Below are positions 50,777 through 61,574 of a DNA stretch of 64,000 nt, in pieces. The DNA comes from IDS-8 sp964424805. Lineage in GTDB: Bacteria > Pseudomonadota > Gammaproteobacteria > Steroidobacterales > Woeseiaceae. The position numbers and the translations under genes were made by a program. Where the stretch lies: assembly GCA_964424805.1 (NCBI GenBank), contig CAYRKH010000005.1, positions 38,257 through 102,256 of the forward strand, read 5' to 3'. The notes beneath the pieces were generated by a model, which saw only the letters and a program-made list of their open reading frames with translations, ran no database searches and was not told where the DNA came from. Each line of letters opens with the position of its first letter. Position 1 is the stretch's first letter.

Positions 50777-51534
50777 TCAGGTTTTAAGCTTGTAACCGGT
50801 CTTGAAGATCCACCAGATGACCAGCAGGCAGACCACGAGGAACGCGCCGGTCATCCACAGGCTCATCGCGACGCTGACGTCCGCACTCCCGAAAAAGCTC
50901 CAGCGAAAGCCGCTGATAAGGTACACCACCGGGTTGAAGAGTGTCACGGTCTGCCAGAACGGCGGCAGCATGTCGATGGAATAAAAGGTGCCGCCAAGAA
51001 AGGCGAGCGGCATGATGATGAGCATCGGCACGATCTGAAGCTTCTCGAATCCGTCCGCCCAGATGCCGAGTATGAACCCGAACAGGCAAAACGACACGGC
51101 TGTCAGCACGAAAAAAAACAGCATCCAGAACGGGTGCAGGATCGGCACGGGGACGAACAGGTTGGCGGTCGCCAGGATGATCGCACCCAGGATGAGCGAC
51201 TTGGTTGCGGCCGCGCCGACGTAGCCCAGGAGTATCTCGATGAAGGATACCGGCGCGGAGAGAACCTCGTAGATCGTCCCCGTGAAGCGCGGGAAGTAGA
51301 TGCCGAACGACGCGTTCATGATGCTCTGCGTCAGGAGCATCAGCATGATCAGCCCCGGCACGATGAAAGTGCCGTAGCCGACGCCTCCGACCTCGTCGAT
51401 ACGCGAGCCGATGGCCGCCCCGAAGACCACGAAGTACAGCGAGGTCGAGATCACGGGCGAGAGGATGCTCTGGAACGCGGTACGCCACATGCGCGCCATC
51501 TCGAAAGTATAGATCGCACGGGCGCCGTGCCAGT

Positions 51535-51538
<4 letters not shown>
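50777..51538 (-). CDS. ABC-2 type transporter permease (YadH-like)
   Basis: A 253-residue permease with six helices. Features include RMWRTAFQSILSPVISTSLY near the N-terminus and the YFPRFTGTIYEVLSAP amphipathic element of ABC-2 exporters. Its ATG overlaps the stop of the ATPase gene by four bases, so the pair makes one exporter, most like E. coli YadG/YadH. Substrate unknown. Confidence 0.92.
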
Positions 51539-52461
<923 letters not shown>

Positions 52462-52544
52462 GGGCGGGCATTGTAATCCATTCCAGGGGGGCCGCCCGGC
52501 GGCAGCACGCGCTATTTCACAAACGCCCGGTTTAAGGCTACTCT

Positions 52545-52877
52545 ATGGGCATGGCCGAGTACCGCTCCAACGACCTGTCGAAACTCCTGCTGAGGGCCGA
52601 ATCCCGCGGGTTCACCCGGAATTTTGCAATCGAGGACGACCGGCTGTGCTGCGAGAAGAGCGGTGAACGATTCTGCAGCGACGAGGCGCGGATCGTCTGG
52701 AGCCAGGCCGTCGACATGGGTACCGACCCCGGCGACGATGCCACCCTCTACCTGATCGAGACCAACACGGGCGGCAAGGGCTATCTTGTGCTCGGTAACT
52801 CGTTCTACGCCGATCCGCGGAAAGCGGCCTTCATCGACGCTATCGCGCGGCAGCAGGCGGACCGTTCACCGCTGTAG
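52545..52877 (+). CDS. Small conserved-looking protein of unknown function
   Basis: A 110-residue soluble protein, no signal peptide, starting ATG at 52545 or two codons later. It contains DLSKLLLRAESRGFTRNF, CCEKSGERFC and a late KGYLVLGNSFYADP segment. It resembles, from memory, a short Bacteroidetes-type family often mislabelled as phosphoribosylpyrophosphate synthetase, sharing the R-G-[FY]-T and KGxLV...YAD elements; no PRPP-synthetase motif is present. Function unknown. It lies divergent from the ABC ATPase. Confidence 0.75.
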   Translation: MGMAEYRSNDLSKLLLRAESRGFTRNFAIEDDRLCCEKSGERFCSDEARIVWSQAVDMGTDPGDDATLYLIETNTGGKGYLVLGNSFYADPRKAAFIDAIARQQADRSPL

Positions 52878-53007
52878 GACCCCGTCAAGACGGGTCCCGG
52901 CAACCCGTTACAAGTCGTTACTGTACGCTGGACTCCATTCCGGACCCGCCGTATTCTGGCCCCGGATCCGGAGTCGCTTCCATTGGTGTCCGACAGGGGG
53001 AGGGTGT

Positions 53008-55350
53008 ATGAACCACATCCGGCTGTTACCCGCACTGATCGTCCTGGCCTACCCGGTGAGCTCGGCTGCCGCCGAGATCGAGGAAATCATCGTCACCGCG
53101 ACCAAGCGCGGCGAAATCGCCGTCCAGGACCTGGCCGAATCGGTGCACGTGCTCGGCGAAGCGCAGATGGAGGCGCGGCGCCAGTTCGACTTCGAAAGCT
53201 TTGCCGCCAGCATTCCGGGGCTGCAGTTCCAGGACCTGGGCCCGGGTGACAAGGAGTTCATCATCCGCGGGATCAACGGCAACGGCCCGTCGGTCGTCGG
53301 CTCCTACTTCGACGAATACGTCATTACCGCCAGCGACCAGCAGGACGGCGGCGGCAAGAACGCGCCGATACGCCTTGTCGACATGGCGCGCGTGGAGGTA
53401 TTGAACGGGCCGCAGGGCACCCTCTACGGCGCCAACTCCATGGCAGGGAACATCCGCTTCATCCCGAACCAGCCGGACCTCGCGGAGTTCGCGGCGGCAG
53501 CGAACGTCGATGTCTCGACGATCAGTGAAGGCGGCGAGGGCTACTTCGTCAACGGCATGCTGAACGTTCCGCTGGCCGCCGACACGTTCGGCCTGCGCCT
53601 CGTCGGCTACACGGAAGACCAGGACGGCTGGATCGATCAACCGCGGCGCGAGCAGAACGGCGGCTTCGGCCTCGTCGAGGACATCAACAGCGTCGAGGTC
53701 ACCGGCGGCAGGGTCAGCCTGCGATGGGAACCCGGCGAGGCCTGGGCGTTCGACCTGCTCTACCTGAACCAGTCGATGGACGTGGGCGGCTCGCCGCGAT
53801 CTACCGCCCCGGGCATTCCCGCCTGGCCCGAACAGCCCCCGGAGATCGCGAACCTCCCGGATAACCCCGGATATGCGCCCATTCCCGGGCTGCCGACCCT
53901 CACGCCGACCGCGGACTTCGTGAATACCGACGTCACGCGCAGCAATCGTGACGACGACGTCGAGCTGATCGGCGCAACCGTGAGCTACGACGCCGGCTTC
54001 GGTATCTTCACGGGCATCGCTTCCCGGTTCGAACACGAGATTCTTTTCAAGTTCGACAGCACGCCCATCCTGCTGTCCTTCAACGCTCCGGTGATTGCCG
54101 TCACGGTACAGCCGCAGAAGTACGAAACGCAGGCCTTCGAGGGCCGTTTCAGCTCATCGTTCGAGGGGCCGTTCAATTTCGTGGCGGGGGCCTACTACCA
54201 GACCGACGAAAACGACTTCGAGGTGCGCGTCATCACCACCGACGGCGCCGGGAACGACCTCCCCTGGGACCCGCTGAACGCCAACGATGCCTTCCTTTCC
54301 GGCGGAAGCGCGGTTTTCGGGCGCTTCCGCAACGATGAGGTCGAGCAAAAGGCGGTATTCGGCGAGGCAACGTTCGACATCTCGGAACGCTGGCGGCTGC
54401 TCGCGGGCGTGCGCTGGTTCGACGGGAAGATCGATTCCACCCAGGCCACGACACACGGCTTCTTCGGCAGCGTCGGCCCGCCCGCCGGCACGATCATCGG
54501 CACCACGGTAAACGGCAACGGCGTCGGCCTGGTCGAGCAGGACGACGACACGGTGACGCCGAAGGTCAGCCTGGCCTTCGACGTGAATGACGACGTTATG
54601 CTGTACGTCCTGTACTCCGAGGGATTCCGGGTCGGCGGCGTCAACAACGCGAACCAGCCGTTCGCCGACGGCATACCGGCCACCTTCAATTCCGACGAGC
54701 TGGTGAATTACGAGGCCGGCATCAAGTCACGCTGGCTCGACGGCCGGCTGCAGCTCAATGCAACGCTGTTCATGATCGACTGGGACGACATCCAGGTCGA
54801 ACCGCGCGATCCGCTCGGCAACATTCCGTTTACCACCAACGGGGGGTCGGCGGAGGTCAACGGGATCGAATGGTCGCTCGATACCCTGCTCGTGGAGGGC
54901 CTGAGCTGGAACCTGACGGGCACATGGCTCTTCTCGCACGAGCTCACGGAAGACCAGCCGGTCCTGCCCGGCGCCTCACCGCTGGTGATAGTCGGCAGGG
55001 ACGGCGACGAAATCCCGAACACGCCGGATCTCCAGCTGTACTCGTCGCTCAGGTACGACGCTACCCTGTGGCAGATGCCGGCCTCGTTCATAGCCGACGT
55101 GCGGTGGCGCGACTCCGCGAACACGGAGTTCAGGCCGTCGAACCCGTTCAACATCGAGCTGGACTCCTACACGCTGGTCGACGTGTTCGCGAACCTTGAT
55201 GTGACGGACAACCTGACCGTCGGGCTGTTCGCCAGGAACCTGTTCGATGAGCTTGCCGTCTATGACGGTATCGGCACGCTGCAGGACCCGCAGTCCATCG
55301 TTACCGCCCAGCCCCGCACTTTCGGCATCAACGGACGCTACCGGTTCTGA
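53008..55350 (+). CDS. TonB-dependent outer-membrane receptor
   Basis: A 780-residue receptor. ATG at 53008 follows GGGGAGGG. Residues 1-22 form a signal peptide; a TonB box-like EIEEIIVTATKR follows, then a plug domain with IPGLQFQDLGPGD, a RGINGNGPSVVGSYFDEY segment and VEVLNGPQGTLYGANSMAG. The remainder is a beta barrel ending in GINGRYRF, with the aromatic last residue needed for outer-membrane assembly. The signature fits the iron-siderophore-independent, oligosaccharide or steroid-type receptors common in Sphingomonas-like and related gammaproteobacteria; substrate unknown. It converges on the CDGSH-cupin gene. Confidence 0.93.
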   Translation: MNHIRLLPALIVLAYPVSSAAAEIEEIIVTATKRGEIAVQDLAESVHVLGEAQMEARRQFDFESFAASIPGLQFQDLGPGDKEFIIRGINGNGPSVVGSYFDEYVITASDQQDGGGKNAPIRLVDMARVEVLNGPQGTLYGANSMAGNIRFIPNQPDLAEFAAAANVDVSTISEGGEGYFVNGMLNVPLAADTFGLRLVGYTEDQDGWIDQPRREQNGGFGLVEDINSVEVTGGRVSLRWEPGEAWAFDLLYLNQSMDVGGSPRSTAPGIPAWPEQPPEIANLPDNPGYAPIPGLPTLTPTADFVNTDVTRSNRDDDVELIGATVSYDAGFGIFTGIASRFEHEILFKFDSTPILLSFNAPVIAVTVQPQKYETQAFEGRFSSSFEGPFNFVAGAYYQTDENDFEVRVITTDGAGNDLPWDPLNANDAFLSGGSAVFGRFRNDEVEQKAVFGEATFDISERWRLLAGVRWFDGKIDSTQATTHGFFGSVGPPAGTIIGTTVNGNGVGLVEQDDDTVTPKVSLAFDVNDDVMLYVLYSEGFRVGGVNNANQPFADGIPATFNSDELVNYEAGIKSRWLDGRLQLNATLFMIDWDDIQVEPRDPLGNIPFTTNGGSAEVNGIEWSLDTLLVEGLSWNLTGTWLFSHELTEDQPVLPGASPLVIVGRDGDEIPNTPDLQLYSSLRYDATLWQMPASFIADVRWRDSANTEFRPSNPFNIELDSYTLVDVFANLDVTDNLTVGLFARNLFDELAVYDGIGTLQDPQSIVTAQPRTFGINGRYRF

Positions 55351-55360
55351 CCGCTGCTGC

Positions 55361-56434
55361 TCAATAGTTGATGTTGGGGTTGCCGCCCGGGTATATCACG
55401 CCCGCGACGAGCATGCCGTCGGGGTTCGTGCACTGCAGCGAATGCAGCTGTTTCGCCGGCAGGAAGATGAAGTCACCGGGATGAACGTCGGCTTTCAGGT
55501 GTTCGGTCCACATCCTCCCGGTGCCCTGCAGCAGGATAAGGGTCTCCTCGTACAGGTGCCGGTGCGGCGCGGCCTTCGAATAAGGAATAACCCCGATGAA
55601 CTGCGTGACCACGCGGGAGCCGATGTCCTTGTTCACCAGGAGCTGGAAAGCCCGGTCGCCCATCCGCTGCCGCTTCGAGCGGTCGAAAACGACGACCCGC
55701 TCCGGCTGCGTCGCGTCGAAGTCGCGCGGCATCGCGTCATGAAACACCGGCTCCACCGCCTGCGGGCACACGGCGAGGAACAGCCCGATCGGCTCGTCGC
55801 CCGGGTTATGGATGCGAAATGCCTCTCCGGGCCGCACGTAGATGCCCGCTTCGGGTGCCAGCGGAAAGCGCCGCCCCGAGATATCGATTTCGCCGGTCCC
55901 CGCGGTCGCCAGCAGGACGACGTCGGACTCGCCGAAGCCGACCACGGGGGAATCGCCCGCCGCAATACGCATGTGGAAGAACGACTGGTGCTTCGCGCCC
56001 GTCGCGGCAGACACCAGTGAACGCCACGTGATATTGCCCCGGGTGCTCGAGGGTATCTGCTCGACCCGGCCGACGTAGCAGGCGCCGTCCAGCTCGGCAC
56101 GGCCCTCGCGCTCGTGCAGGACCGTGGTGACGCAGCGATTGGCGGCGCTGTCCGGATCGTCCTCGTCGTAGCTGTCCCTGAGGTTATTGTGCGTACCGTC
56201 GCAGAACGGGCCTGTACGCGTATGCTTGCAGCCGCAGAAGAGGACCTCGCGGTCGGCTTCGGTCGCGACGTAGCGAACCGGCTGGAACCCGGTACCTTTG
56301 TGGGAGCCGTCGCAAAACGGCTGGTTTTCGCTGCGGCCGCAGGCGCACCACAGGTAGGTTTTCCCCGGCACGGGCTTGTAGTAGTACGGTTTGTACCGGG
56401 CTATTCGCGGAGTGATGCCTTGCCCGTCGGTCAC
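55361..56434 (-). CDS. Tandem CDGSH iron-sulfur and bicupin fusion protein
   Basis: A 357-residue soluble protein with GTG start at 56434. Two CDGSH-type 2Fe-2S sites are complete: C30, C32, C41 and H45 (in QPFCDGSH), and C67, C69, C78 and H82 (GPFCDGTH). Residues from about 130 hold two cupin domains; the second has HRHLYEETLILLQG, a metal-binding cupin motif, and the first has HMRIAAGDSPVVGFG. Such a fusion suggests a redox-sensing or electron-delivering dioxygenase-like protein. No named function is known to me. It is not obviously co-transcribed with the amino acid permease 121 bases upstream. Confidence 0.88.
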   Translation of the reverse strand: MTDGQGITPRIARYKPYYYKPVPGKTYLWCACGRSENQPFCDGSHKGTGFQPVRYVATEADREVLFCGCKHTRTGPFCDGTHNNLRDSYDEDDPDSAANRCVTTVLHEREGRAELDGACYVGRVEQIPSSTRGNITWRSLVSAATGAKHQSFFHMRIAAGDSPVVGFGESDVVLLATAGTGEIDISGRRFPLAPEAGIYVRPGEAFRIHNPGDEPIGLFLAVCPQAVEPVFHDAMPRDFDATQPERVVVFDRSKRQRMGDRAFQLLVNKDIGSRVVTQFIGVIPYSKAAPHRHLYEETLILLQGTGRMWTEHLKADVHPGDFIFLPAKQLHSLQCTNPDGMLVAGVIYPGGNPNINY

Positions 56435-56555
56435 GGTTTCAGCCCTGAATGCTCATGTTGCCTGGTTAGAGGGTATATCCGGGTTCGGGCATTTTCCAGC
56501 TCACCCCAACCGGTTGTTTGGCGACCGGAAAAAGCCGCCTGGTCACCGGCAGGCA

Positions 56556-57944
56556 TCACGCTACCTGTCGCGGCCGCCGGCGCCATTGCATCACGACCCA
56601 GGCCACGCTCAGGAGCACGACCCAGGGAACGCCGACGATGATGGCGATGTTCCAGAAGTCCCTGTCGAGCCCCATGGTCACGAGTACGCCGACGAGCAAC
56701 GCGAGCGCCACCCACTGGAGGTAAGGGGCGAGCGGTGCCCGCACGCTCAGCCGGGCCTGCTCCTGGCGCGGATACCGGCGCCTGAAGGAGAGATGGGTGA
56801 CCAGGATGGTGATCCACGTGACGATCGCCCCGAACAGGGCAATGCCGAGCAGGTAGTTGTAAGCCGCAGGACTGAACCAGGCAATCAGGGCGGCTACGCC
56901 GACGCCGCCGATCGACACCAACACCGCGAGCCAGGGCGTGTCCCGTGGTCCTATCCTGCCGAAAGCGGCGGGCGCCCTGCCCGCCCTCGCCAGCGAGAAC
57001 ATCATGCGGGAGCAAAGATAAAGATTGGTGTTCATGCTGGAGAACGCCGCGCTCATGACGACGAAGTTCATGACCGTTGCCGCCGCCACGAAGCCGAACG
57101 TTGCGAACACCTTTACGAACGGGCTCTGCGTGACGACCACGGCGCCGGATTCGGTCCACGGCGTCACCGCGAGGATGATGGCGATTGCAAGGAAATAGAA
57201 CAGTGACAACCGCAGGAGCATCGAACGCATGGCTTTCGGCAGCGACACGTCCGGGTCCTCGGCCTCGCCCGAAGTGACCGCGATCACCTCGATGCCGATA
57301 AAGGAAAAGATGGCCATGATGACGGCAAGCCAGATGCCGTTGATGCCGTGGGAAAACGGCCCGCCCTCGACGAAATAGTTCGAGAAGCCCGTGGCTTCCG
57401 TGCCGATACCGAACACGTTGGCGATACCGAACAGGATGAACACGATAATCGCGGTGACCTTGATGGTCGAGAGCCAGTACTCCGCGGAACCGAAGTTCGC
57501 CACGGAACGGCTGTTGATGTAGAAGATCCCGGCGCCGGACAGCAGCGCCGAAACCCACACCGGCATCCCGGGCGCCCAGAACTGGACGTAGTGGCCGATT
57601 GCCACGGCCTCGCCGCCGATCGCGATGACCTGTGCCGCCCAGTACGTGTAGCGCACCACGAATCCCGCCCACGGATGCAGGTACAGATCGGCGTAGGTGC
57701 CGAAGGACCCGGCCGTGGGGTGCGCCACGGACATCTCGGACAGGCTGTACATCACCGCGAGCGCGATGAAGGCGGCGATCGCGTAGCTCACGAGAACGCC
57801 CGGGCCCGCGTACGCGATCGCGATGCCGCTGCCCATGAAGAGCCCCGTACCGATGGCACCGCCGATGCCGATCATCGTCAGCTGCCGCGGAGTCAGGACG
57901 CGCTTCAGTCCCTGCTCGCGCTCCATCACCTGTTTGGCGTCCAT
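56556..57944 (-). CDS. Amino acid permease (APC superfamily, AAT-like)
   Basis: A 462-residue permease with 12 helices. The APC signature IGIGGAIGTGLFMGSG is near residue 25, and the FSFIGIEVIAVTSGEAEDPD segment is typical of amino acid permeases. The ATG at 57944 has a strong GGGGGAGGGGG just upstream. Substrate, likely a basic or aromatic amino acid, is not predictable. It lies 23 bases after the TPR lipoprotein gene on the same strand. Confidence 0.92.
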   Translation of the reverse strand: MDAKQVMEREQGLKRVLTPRQLTMIGIGGAIGTGLFMGSGIAIAYAGPGVLVSYAIAAFIALAVMYSLSEMSVAHPTAGSFGTYADLYLHPWAGFVVRYTYWAAQVIAIGGEAVAIGHYVQFWAPGMPVWVSALLSGAGIFYINSRSVANFGSAEYWLSTIKVTAIIVFILFGIANVFGIGTEATGFSNYFVEGGPFSHGINGIWLAVIMAIFSFIGIEVIAVTSGEAEDPDVSLPKAMRSMLLRLSLFYFLAIAIILAVTPWTESGAVVVTQSPFVKVFATFGFVAAATVMNFVVMSAAFSSMNTNLYLCSRMMFSLARAGRAPAAFGRIGPRDTPWLAVLVSIGGVGVAALIAWFSPAAYNYLLGIALFGAIVTWITILVTHLSFRRRYPRQEQARLSVRAPLAPYLQWVALALLVGVLVTMGLDRDFWNIAIIVGVPWVVLLSVAWVVMQWRRRPRQVA

Positions 57945-57967
57945 CCCCCTCCCCCGGGACCAGGTAG

Positions 57968-58378
57968 TCAGTCTCGCGGCAACTGCCGGCCGGCTTCGGA
58001 AATGATCGATTCCGCCTGGCCCGCGATCGCCACATCGTCGCCGGCCAGCGAACGCGCTTTCCGGGCAAGCTGCTCTGCCTGCGCGAGTTTACCCTCCTGC
58101 AGCCGCACCCGCGCCAGCTCGAGCCACACGGCCGGCGCCGACGGCTCAATGCGCAGCGCCCGCTCGAGCGTAGCCGAGGCCGCGCCGTAGTCCCCGGAGC
58201 GACGCGCGTTGGCACCCTGGATGAGTAGCGCCTCGCCGGCGGCACTCAGGCCGCGGCCCGCGTCGGCGGGCGCGGGCGCCGTTGCACCCGGCTGACCTGC
58301 CGGCACGCGCCCGGGCGACGTCGTCGCGCACCCGGCCAGGACGAGCATCGCCAGCAGGAACGCCAGGTGGCGGCTCAA
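57968..58378 (-). CDS. TPR-containing lipoprotein
   Basis: A protein of 136 residues with lipobox LAGC (MLVLAGCATTS), so membrane anchored, followed by Ala/Pro-rich linker and one TPR-like segment (DYGAASATLERALRIEPSAP and ELARVRLQEGKLAQAE). The TTG start at 58378 has a perfect GGAGG seven bases upstream, so it is preferred to the ATG at 58405, which lies inside mrcB. Such lipoproteins often activate PBP1b (the LpoB role), and the position right after mrcB fits, but this is inference. Confidence 0.78.
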   Translation of the reverse strand: MSRHLAFLLAMLVLAGCATTSPGRVPAGQPGATAPAPADAGRGLSAAGEALLIQGANARRSGDYGAASATLERALRIEPSAPAVWLELARVRLQEGKLAQAEQLARKARSLAGDDVAIAGQAESIISEAGRQLPRD

Positions 58379-58389
58379 TCGATCACCTC

Positions 58390-60678
58390 CTATCTCCTTA
58401 GCCATTCGACCACGCCTTCACCGAGCCGGCGCAGGTTGAAACCGCAGCGCGGGCCGGCCTGGAGCTCCGCGCCGGCCGGCAGCATCAGCTCCACCGCGTC
58501 CGCACAGGAACGTGACACCTCGACGCCCGTCTCGTACTGGATCCACCGAGGTTCGAGCCCGGCCGGCGCGACGGGCGCTAGCGGCGCGCTGCCGATGTCG
58601 CTCACGATCGCCGCCCAGATCGGCAGCGCGCCGGTCGCGCCGGTCAACCCGGTCGGCCGGTTGTCATCGTAACCGACCCACACGACTACCACGTGTTCAC
58701 CGGTGAACCCCGCGAACCAGCTGTCGCGCAGGCCGCCGGACGTGCCGGTCTTGCCGGCGACGCGCAGGCCGGACAGCGCGCCCTGCACGCTTTTGCCCGT
58801 GCCGCGCCGCATCACCGCGGCGAGCCCCTGGTTGAGCTGGTACACATCCTCGACGTTGACGGCCTGTACCACTTCGAGCGGGTAGCGCTGTAGCGGCTCG
58901 CCCGCGGCATCGACTACCGAACGCACGGCGCGCAGGGGCGTGCGGAAGCCGCCGCCGGCGAGCGTGCCGTACACCTGCGCCACTTCGAGCGGTGTCATGC
59001 CGACGGAGCCGAGCAACAGGGAGGGGTACGGGGCGGCGCCCTCGTCGTAGCCGAGCTTGCCGAGCATGGCGGCGACCTGCTGCAGGCCGACGTCCATCCC
59101 GAGCTGCACGGTTGCGAGGTTCATCGATTCCGCGAGCGCGCGCAGCAGCGTCACCCTGCCATGGCTCTCCTCGTCGAAGTTCGCCGGCGTCCAGGTGTCG
59201 CCGTTCGCCAGCTCGATCGCGACCGGGTCGTCGTCGATCGTACTCGCGAGCGTGTAGCGGCCGGTCTCCAGCGCCGCCAGGTAGACCGCCGGTTTCACGA
59301 GCGAGCCGATCGGCCGGCGGGCGTCCAGCGCCCGGTTGAAGCCGGCGTAACCGGCCCGGCGGCCACCGACCATTGCAATCACCTCGCCGGAGGAGGCATC
59401 GGTCACGGCCGCGGCGCCGTCCAGGCCATCCGTGCCGCGCGAGGCGTCGAGCCCCTCGAGGCCGGCGGCGAGGCGCCGTTCAGCCGTCGCCTGCACGACC
59501 GGGTCCAGCGCCGTGAACACCTGCAGGCCCTCGCGGGTGAGATCCTCCTCGCGGTAATGGCGCGCGAGCTGTCGGCGTACCAGGTCGAGATAGGCCGGGT
59601 ACCAGCCGGCTCCGAGCTTCTCCGCGTCCCAGAGGTCGAGGTCTTCGTTCGCCGCCTGTTCGGCGGCCTCGGGCGAAACGGCACCCTGCCTTGCCATCGT
59701 GGCGAGCACGAGGTTGCGCCGCCCCGCGGCGCGTTCCGGGAACCGCACCGGATCGTAGTATCCCGGTCCGCGCACGATGGCAACCAACAGCGCCACCTGG
59801 TGCAGCTCCAGCTCGTCGAGTGGGCGGCTGAAGTAGAAGCGGCTGGCCAGTCCGAACCCGTGAATCGCGCGGTTCCCCTGCTGGCCCATGTACACCTCGT
59901 TGATGTAGGCGTTCAGGATGTCGGCCTTGTCGTAGTGCAGCTCGAGGAGGACCGCCATGATCGCTTCCTTGAGCTTGCGCCCGAACGTGCGGCGATTGTC
60001 GAGGAAGTAGTTCTTCACCAGCTGCTGCGTAAGCGTGCTGCCGCCCTGCGTGATTTCACCCGCGCGTACGTTCGCGGCCAGCGCGCGCAAAAGTGCGACG
60101 GGGTCGACCCCGAAGTGCTCGTCAAAGCGCCGGTCCTCGACGGCTTTCAACGCGGCCGTCAACGCCGCCGGCACGTCTTCCGGCGTGACGACCAGCCGGT
60201 CCTCGCCGTGCTCGGGGAAAATACTGCCGACCAGCAGCGGCTCGAGGCGCCCGATCGCGATCTCGTCGATGCCGTCCGTTACCCGGCCAATGCGATCCCC
60301 GTCGAAGGTAACGGCAAAATAGCGGCTCGGTTGCGGACCGTCCCAGAAATTGAACGCGCGGGTGCAAAGCTCCAGGCGATTGCGGTAGCGGCGAAACGTG
60401 CCGGGCGCGTCGGGCTGCCCGGCGACCGCGCGGTAGCCCAGCCGCGTGACCTCGCCCTCGAGCTGGTCGGCGGTGAGGGCCAGCCCGGCATACAGTTCCA
60501 GCGGCCGCGCGTAAACGTGCGCCGGCAGGTCCCAGCGCCGGCCTTCGAAACGCGCGGTGATCTGCCAGTCCAGCACCGCAACGTAGATCGCGAACGCCGC
60601 CGCGAGCAGCGTGAACACCGAAAGCCAGGGGCGCCGCCGGAACAGGGCGCCGATGTTTCGGGCCTTACCCCGCTTCAC
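58390..60678 (-). CDS. mrcB: Penicillin-binding protein 1b (bifunctional peptidoglycan synthase)
   Basis: A 762-residue class A PBP with a short cytosolic tail and membrane helix (about residues 18-36), a UvrB-like domain 2, then a GT51 transglycosylase (E181 in VEDRRFDEH and QGGSTLTQQLVKN) and a transpeptidase (S459-LVK, S518-MN, K643-TG). It starts with GTG, overlapping the aguB stop. It makes glycan strands and crosslinks in the periplasm. Its coupling to polyamine genes is unusual. Confidence 0.95.
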   Translation of the reverse strand: MKRGKARNIGALFRRRPWLSVFTLLAAAFAIYVAVLDWQITARFEGRRWDLPAHVYARPLELYAGLALTADQLEGEVTRLGYRAVAGQPDAPGTFRRYRNRLELCTRAFNFWDGPQPSRYFAVTFDGDRIGRVTDGIDEIAIGRLEPLLVGSIFPEHGEDRLVVTPEDVPAALTAALKAVEDRRFDEHFGVDPVALLRALAANVRAGEITQGGSTLTQQLVKNYFLDNRRTFGRKLKEAIMAVLLELHYDKADILNAYINEVYMGQQGNRAIHGFGLASRFYFSRPLDELELHQVALLVAIVRGPGYYDPVRFPERAAGRRNLVLATMARQGAVSPEAAEQAANEDLDLWDAEKLGAGWYPAYLDLVRRQLARHYREEDLTREGLQVFTALDPVVQATAERRLAAGLEGLDASRGTDGLDGAAAVTDASSGEVIAMVGGRRAGYAGFNRALDARRPIGSLVKPAVYLAALETGRYTLASTIDDDPVAIELANGDTWTPANFDEESHGRVTLLRALAESMNLATVQLGMDVGLQQVAAMLGKLGYDEGAAPYPSLLLGSVGMTPLEVAQVYGTLAGGGFRTPLRAVRSVVDAAGEPLQRYPLEVVQAVNVEDVYQLNQGLAAVMRRGTGKSVQGALSGLRVAGKTGTSGGLRDSWFAGFTGEHVVVVWVGYDDNRPTGLTGATGALPIWAAIVSDIGSAPLAPVAPAGLEPRWIQYETGVEVSRSCADAVELMLPAGAELQAGPRCGFNLRRLGEGVVEWLRR

Positions 60679-61574
60679 TCTTTGTCCAGGAACCGCTGCG
60701 TGAGGTCGCTGTAGGCGTCGATGCGCCGGTCGCGGAAGAAGGGCCAGCCGTGACGCAGGTGCGCCATCTCACCGAGCTTCGCCTCCGCAACGAGCACGCA
60801 TTCCGCGTCCGCCGGCGCGCGTACCAGGACACGCCCGTCCGGTCCCGCGACGAAGCTTTGGCCCCAGAACTCGATACCGCCGCTGCCGGCGGGATCCGGT
60901 TCGAAGCCGGTACGATTCACCGCGACGACAAAACAGCCGTTTGCAATCGCGTGCGAGCGCTGCATGGTTTCCCAGGCGGTGTGCTGGTCCGTGCCTGCGG
61001 CTTCCTTTTCTTCCGGGTGCCAGCCGATCGCCGTCGGGTAGAACAGGATTTCCGCGCCCTGCAGCGCGGTCAGGCGCGCCGCCTCCGGGTACCACTGGTC
61101 CCAGCAGATCAGGACCCCGAGCTGCGCCGTGTCCGTGTCGAACGTCCTGAAGCCGAGATCGCCGGGCGTGAAATAATACTTCTCGTAGTAACGCGGATCG
61201 TCCGGAATGTGCATCTTGCGGTACTTGCCGAGGTACCCGCGCTGCCGGTCGACCACTGCCGTGGTGTTGTGGTAGAGCCCGGGCGCGCGCCGCTCGAACA
61301 GGCTGACGATGATGGCCACGTCGAGCTCCGCGGCCAGCGCCGCGAACGTTTCCGTCGTCGGGCCCGGCACCGGCTCGGCGAGCTCGAAGCAGCCGGCGTC
61401 CTCGCTCTGGCAGAAATACCGCGAGCGGAACAGCTCTGGGAGGCAGATCACCCGCGCGCCCTGCGCGGCCGCTTCCCGCGTCATCGAAACCGCTTTCTCC
61501 GTGTTCGCGGCGGGACTCTCCGAGCACTGCATCTGCACGAGTCCTATCGCCACGCTTCGCGAACCGGCGTTCAT
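60675..61574 (-). CDS. aguB: N-carbamoylputrescine amidase-type carbon-nitrogen hydrolase
   Basis: A 299-residue nitrilase-superfamily enzyme. The catalytic triad is E47 (PELFR), K120 (KYRKMHIPDD) and C157 (ICWDQWYPE). The segments match N-carbamoylputrescine amidase, which turns N-carbamoylputrescine into putrescine. Its ATG overlaps the speA stop and its stop overlaps mrcB. An agmatine deiminase (aguA) is not seen in the window, so the pathway may be completed elsewhere. Confidence 0.92.
   Translation of the reverse strand: MNAGSRSVAIGLVQMQCSESPAANTEKAVSMTREAAAQGARVICLPELFRSRYFCQSEDAGCFELAEPVPGPTTETFAALAAELDVAIIVSLFERRAPGLYHNTTAVVDRQRGYLGKYRKMHIPDDPRYYEKYYFTPGDLGFRTFDTDTAQLGVLICWDQWYPEAARLTALQGAEILFYPTAIGWHPEEKEAAGTDQHTAWETMQRSHAIANGCFVVAVNRTGFEPDPAGSGGIEFWGQSFVAGPDGRVLVRAPADAECVLVAEAKLGEMAHLRHGWPFFRDRRIDAYSDLTQRFLDKE

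Noticed and set aside
52545..52877. Small protein as a phosphoribosylpyrophosphate synthetase
   Set aside because: It is far too short and lacks the PRPP-binding motif; the label in other genomes appears to be an error.
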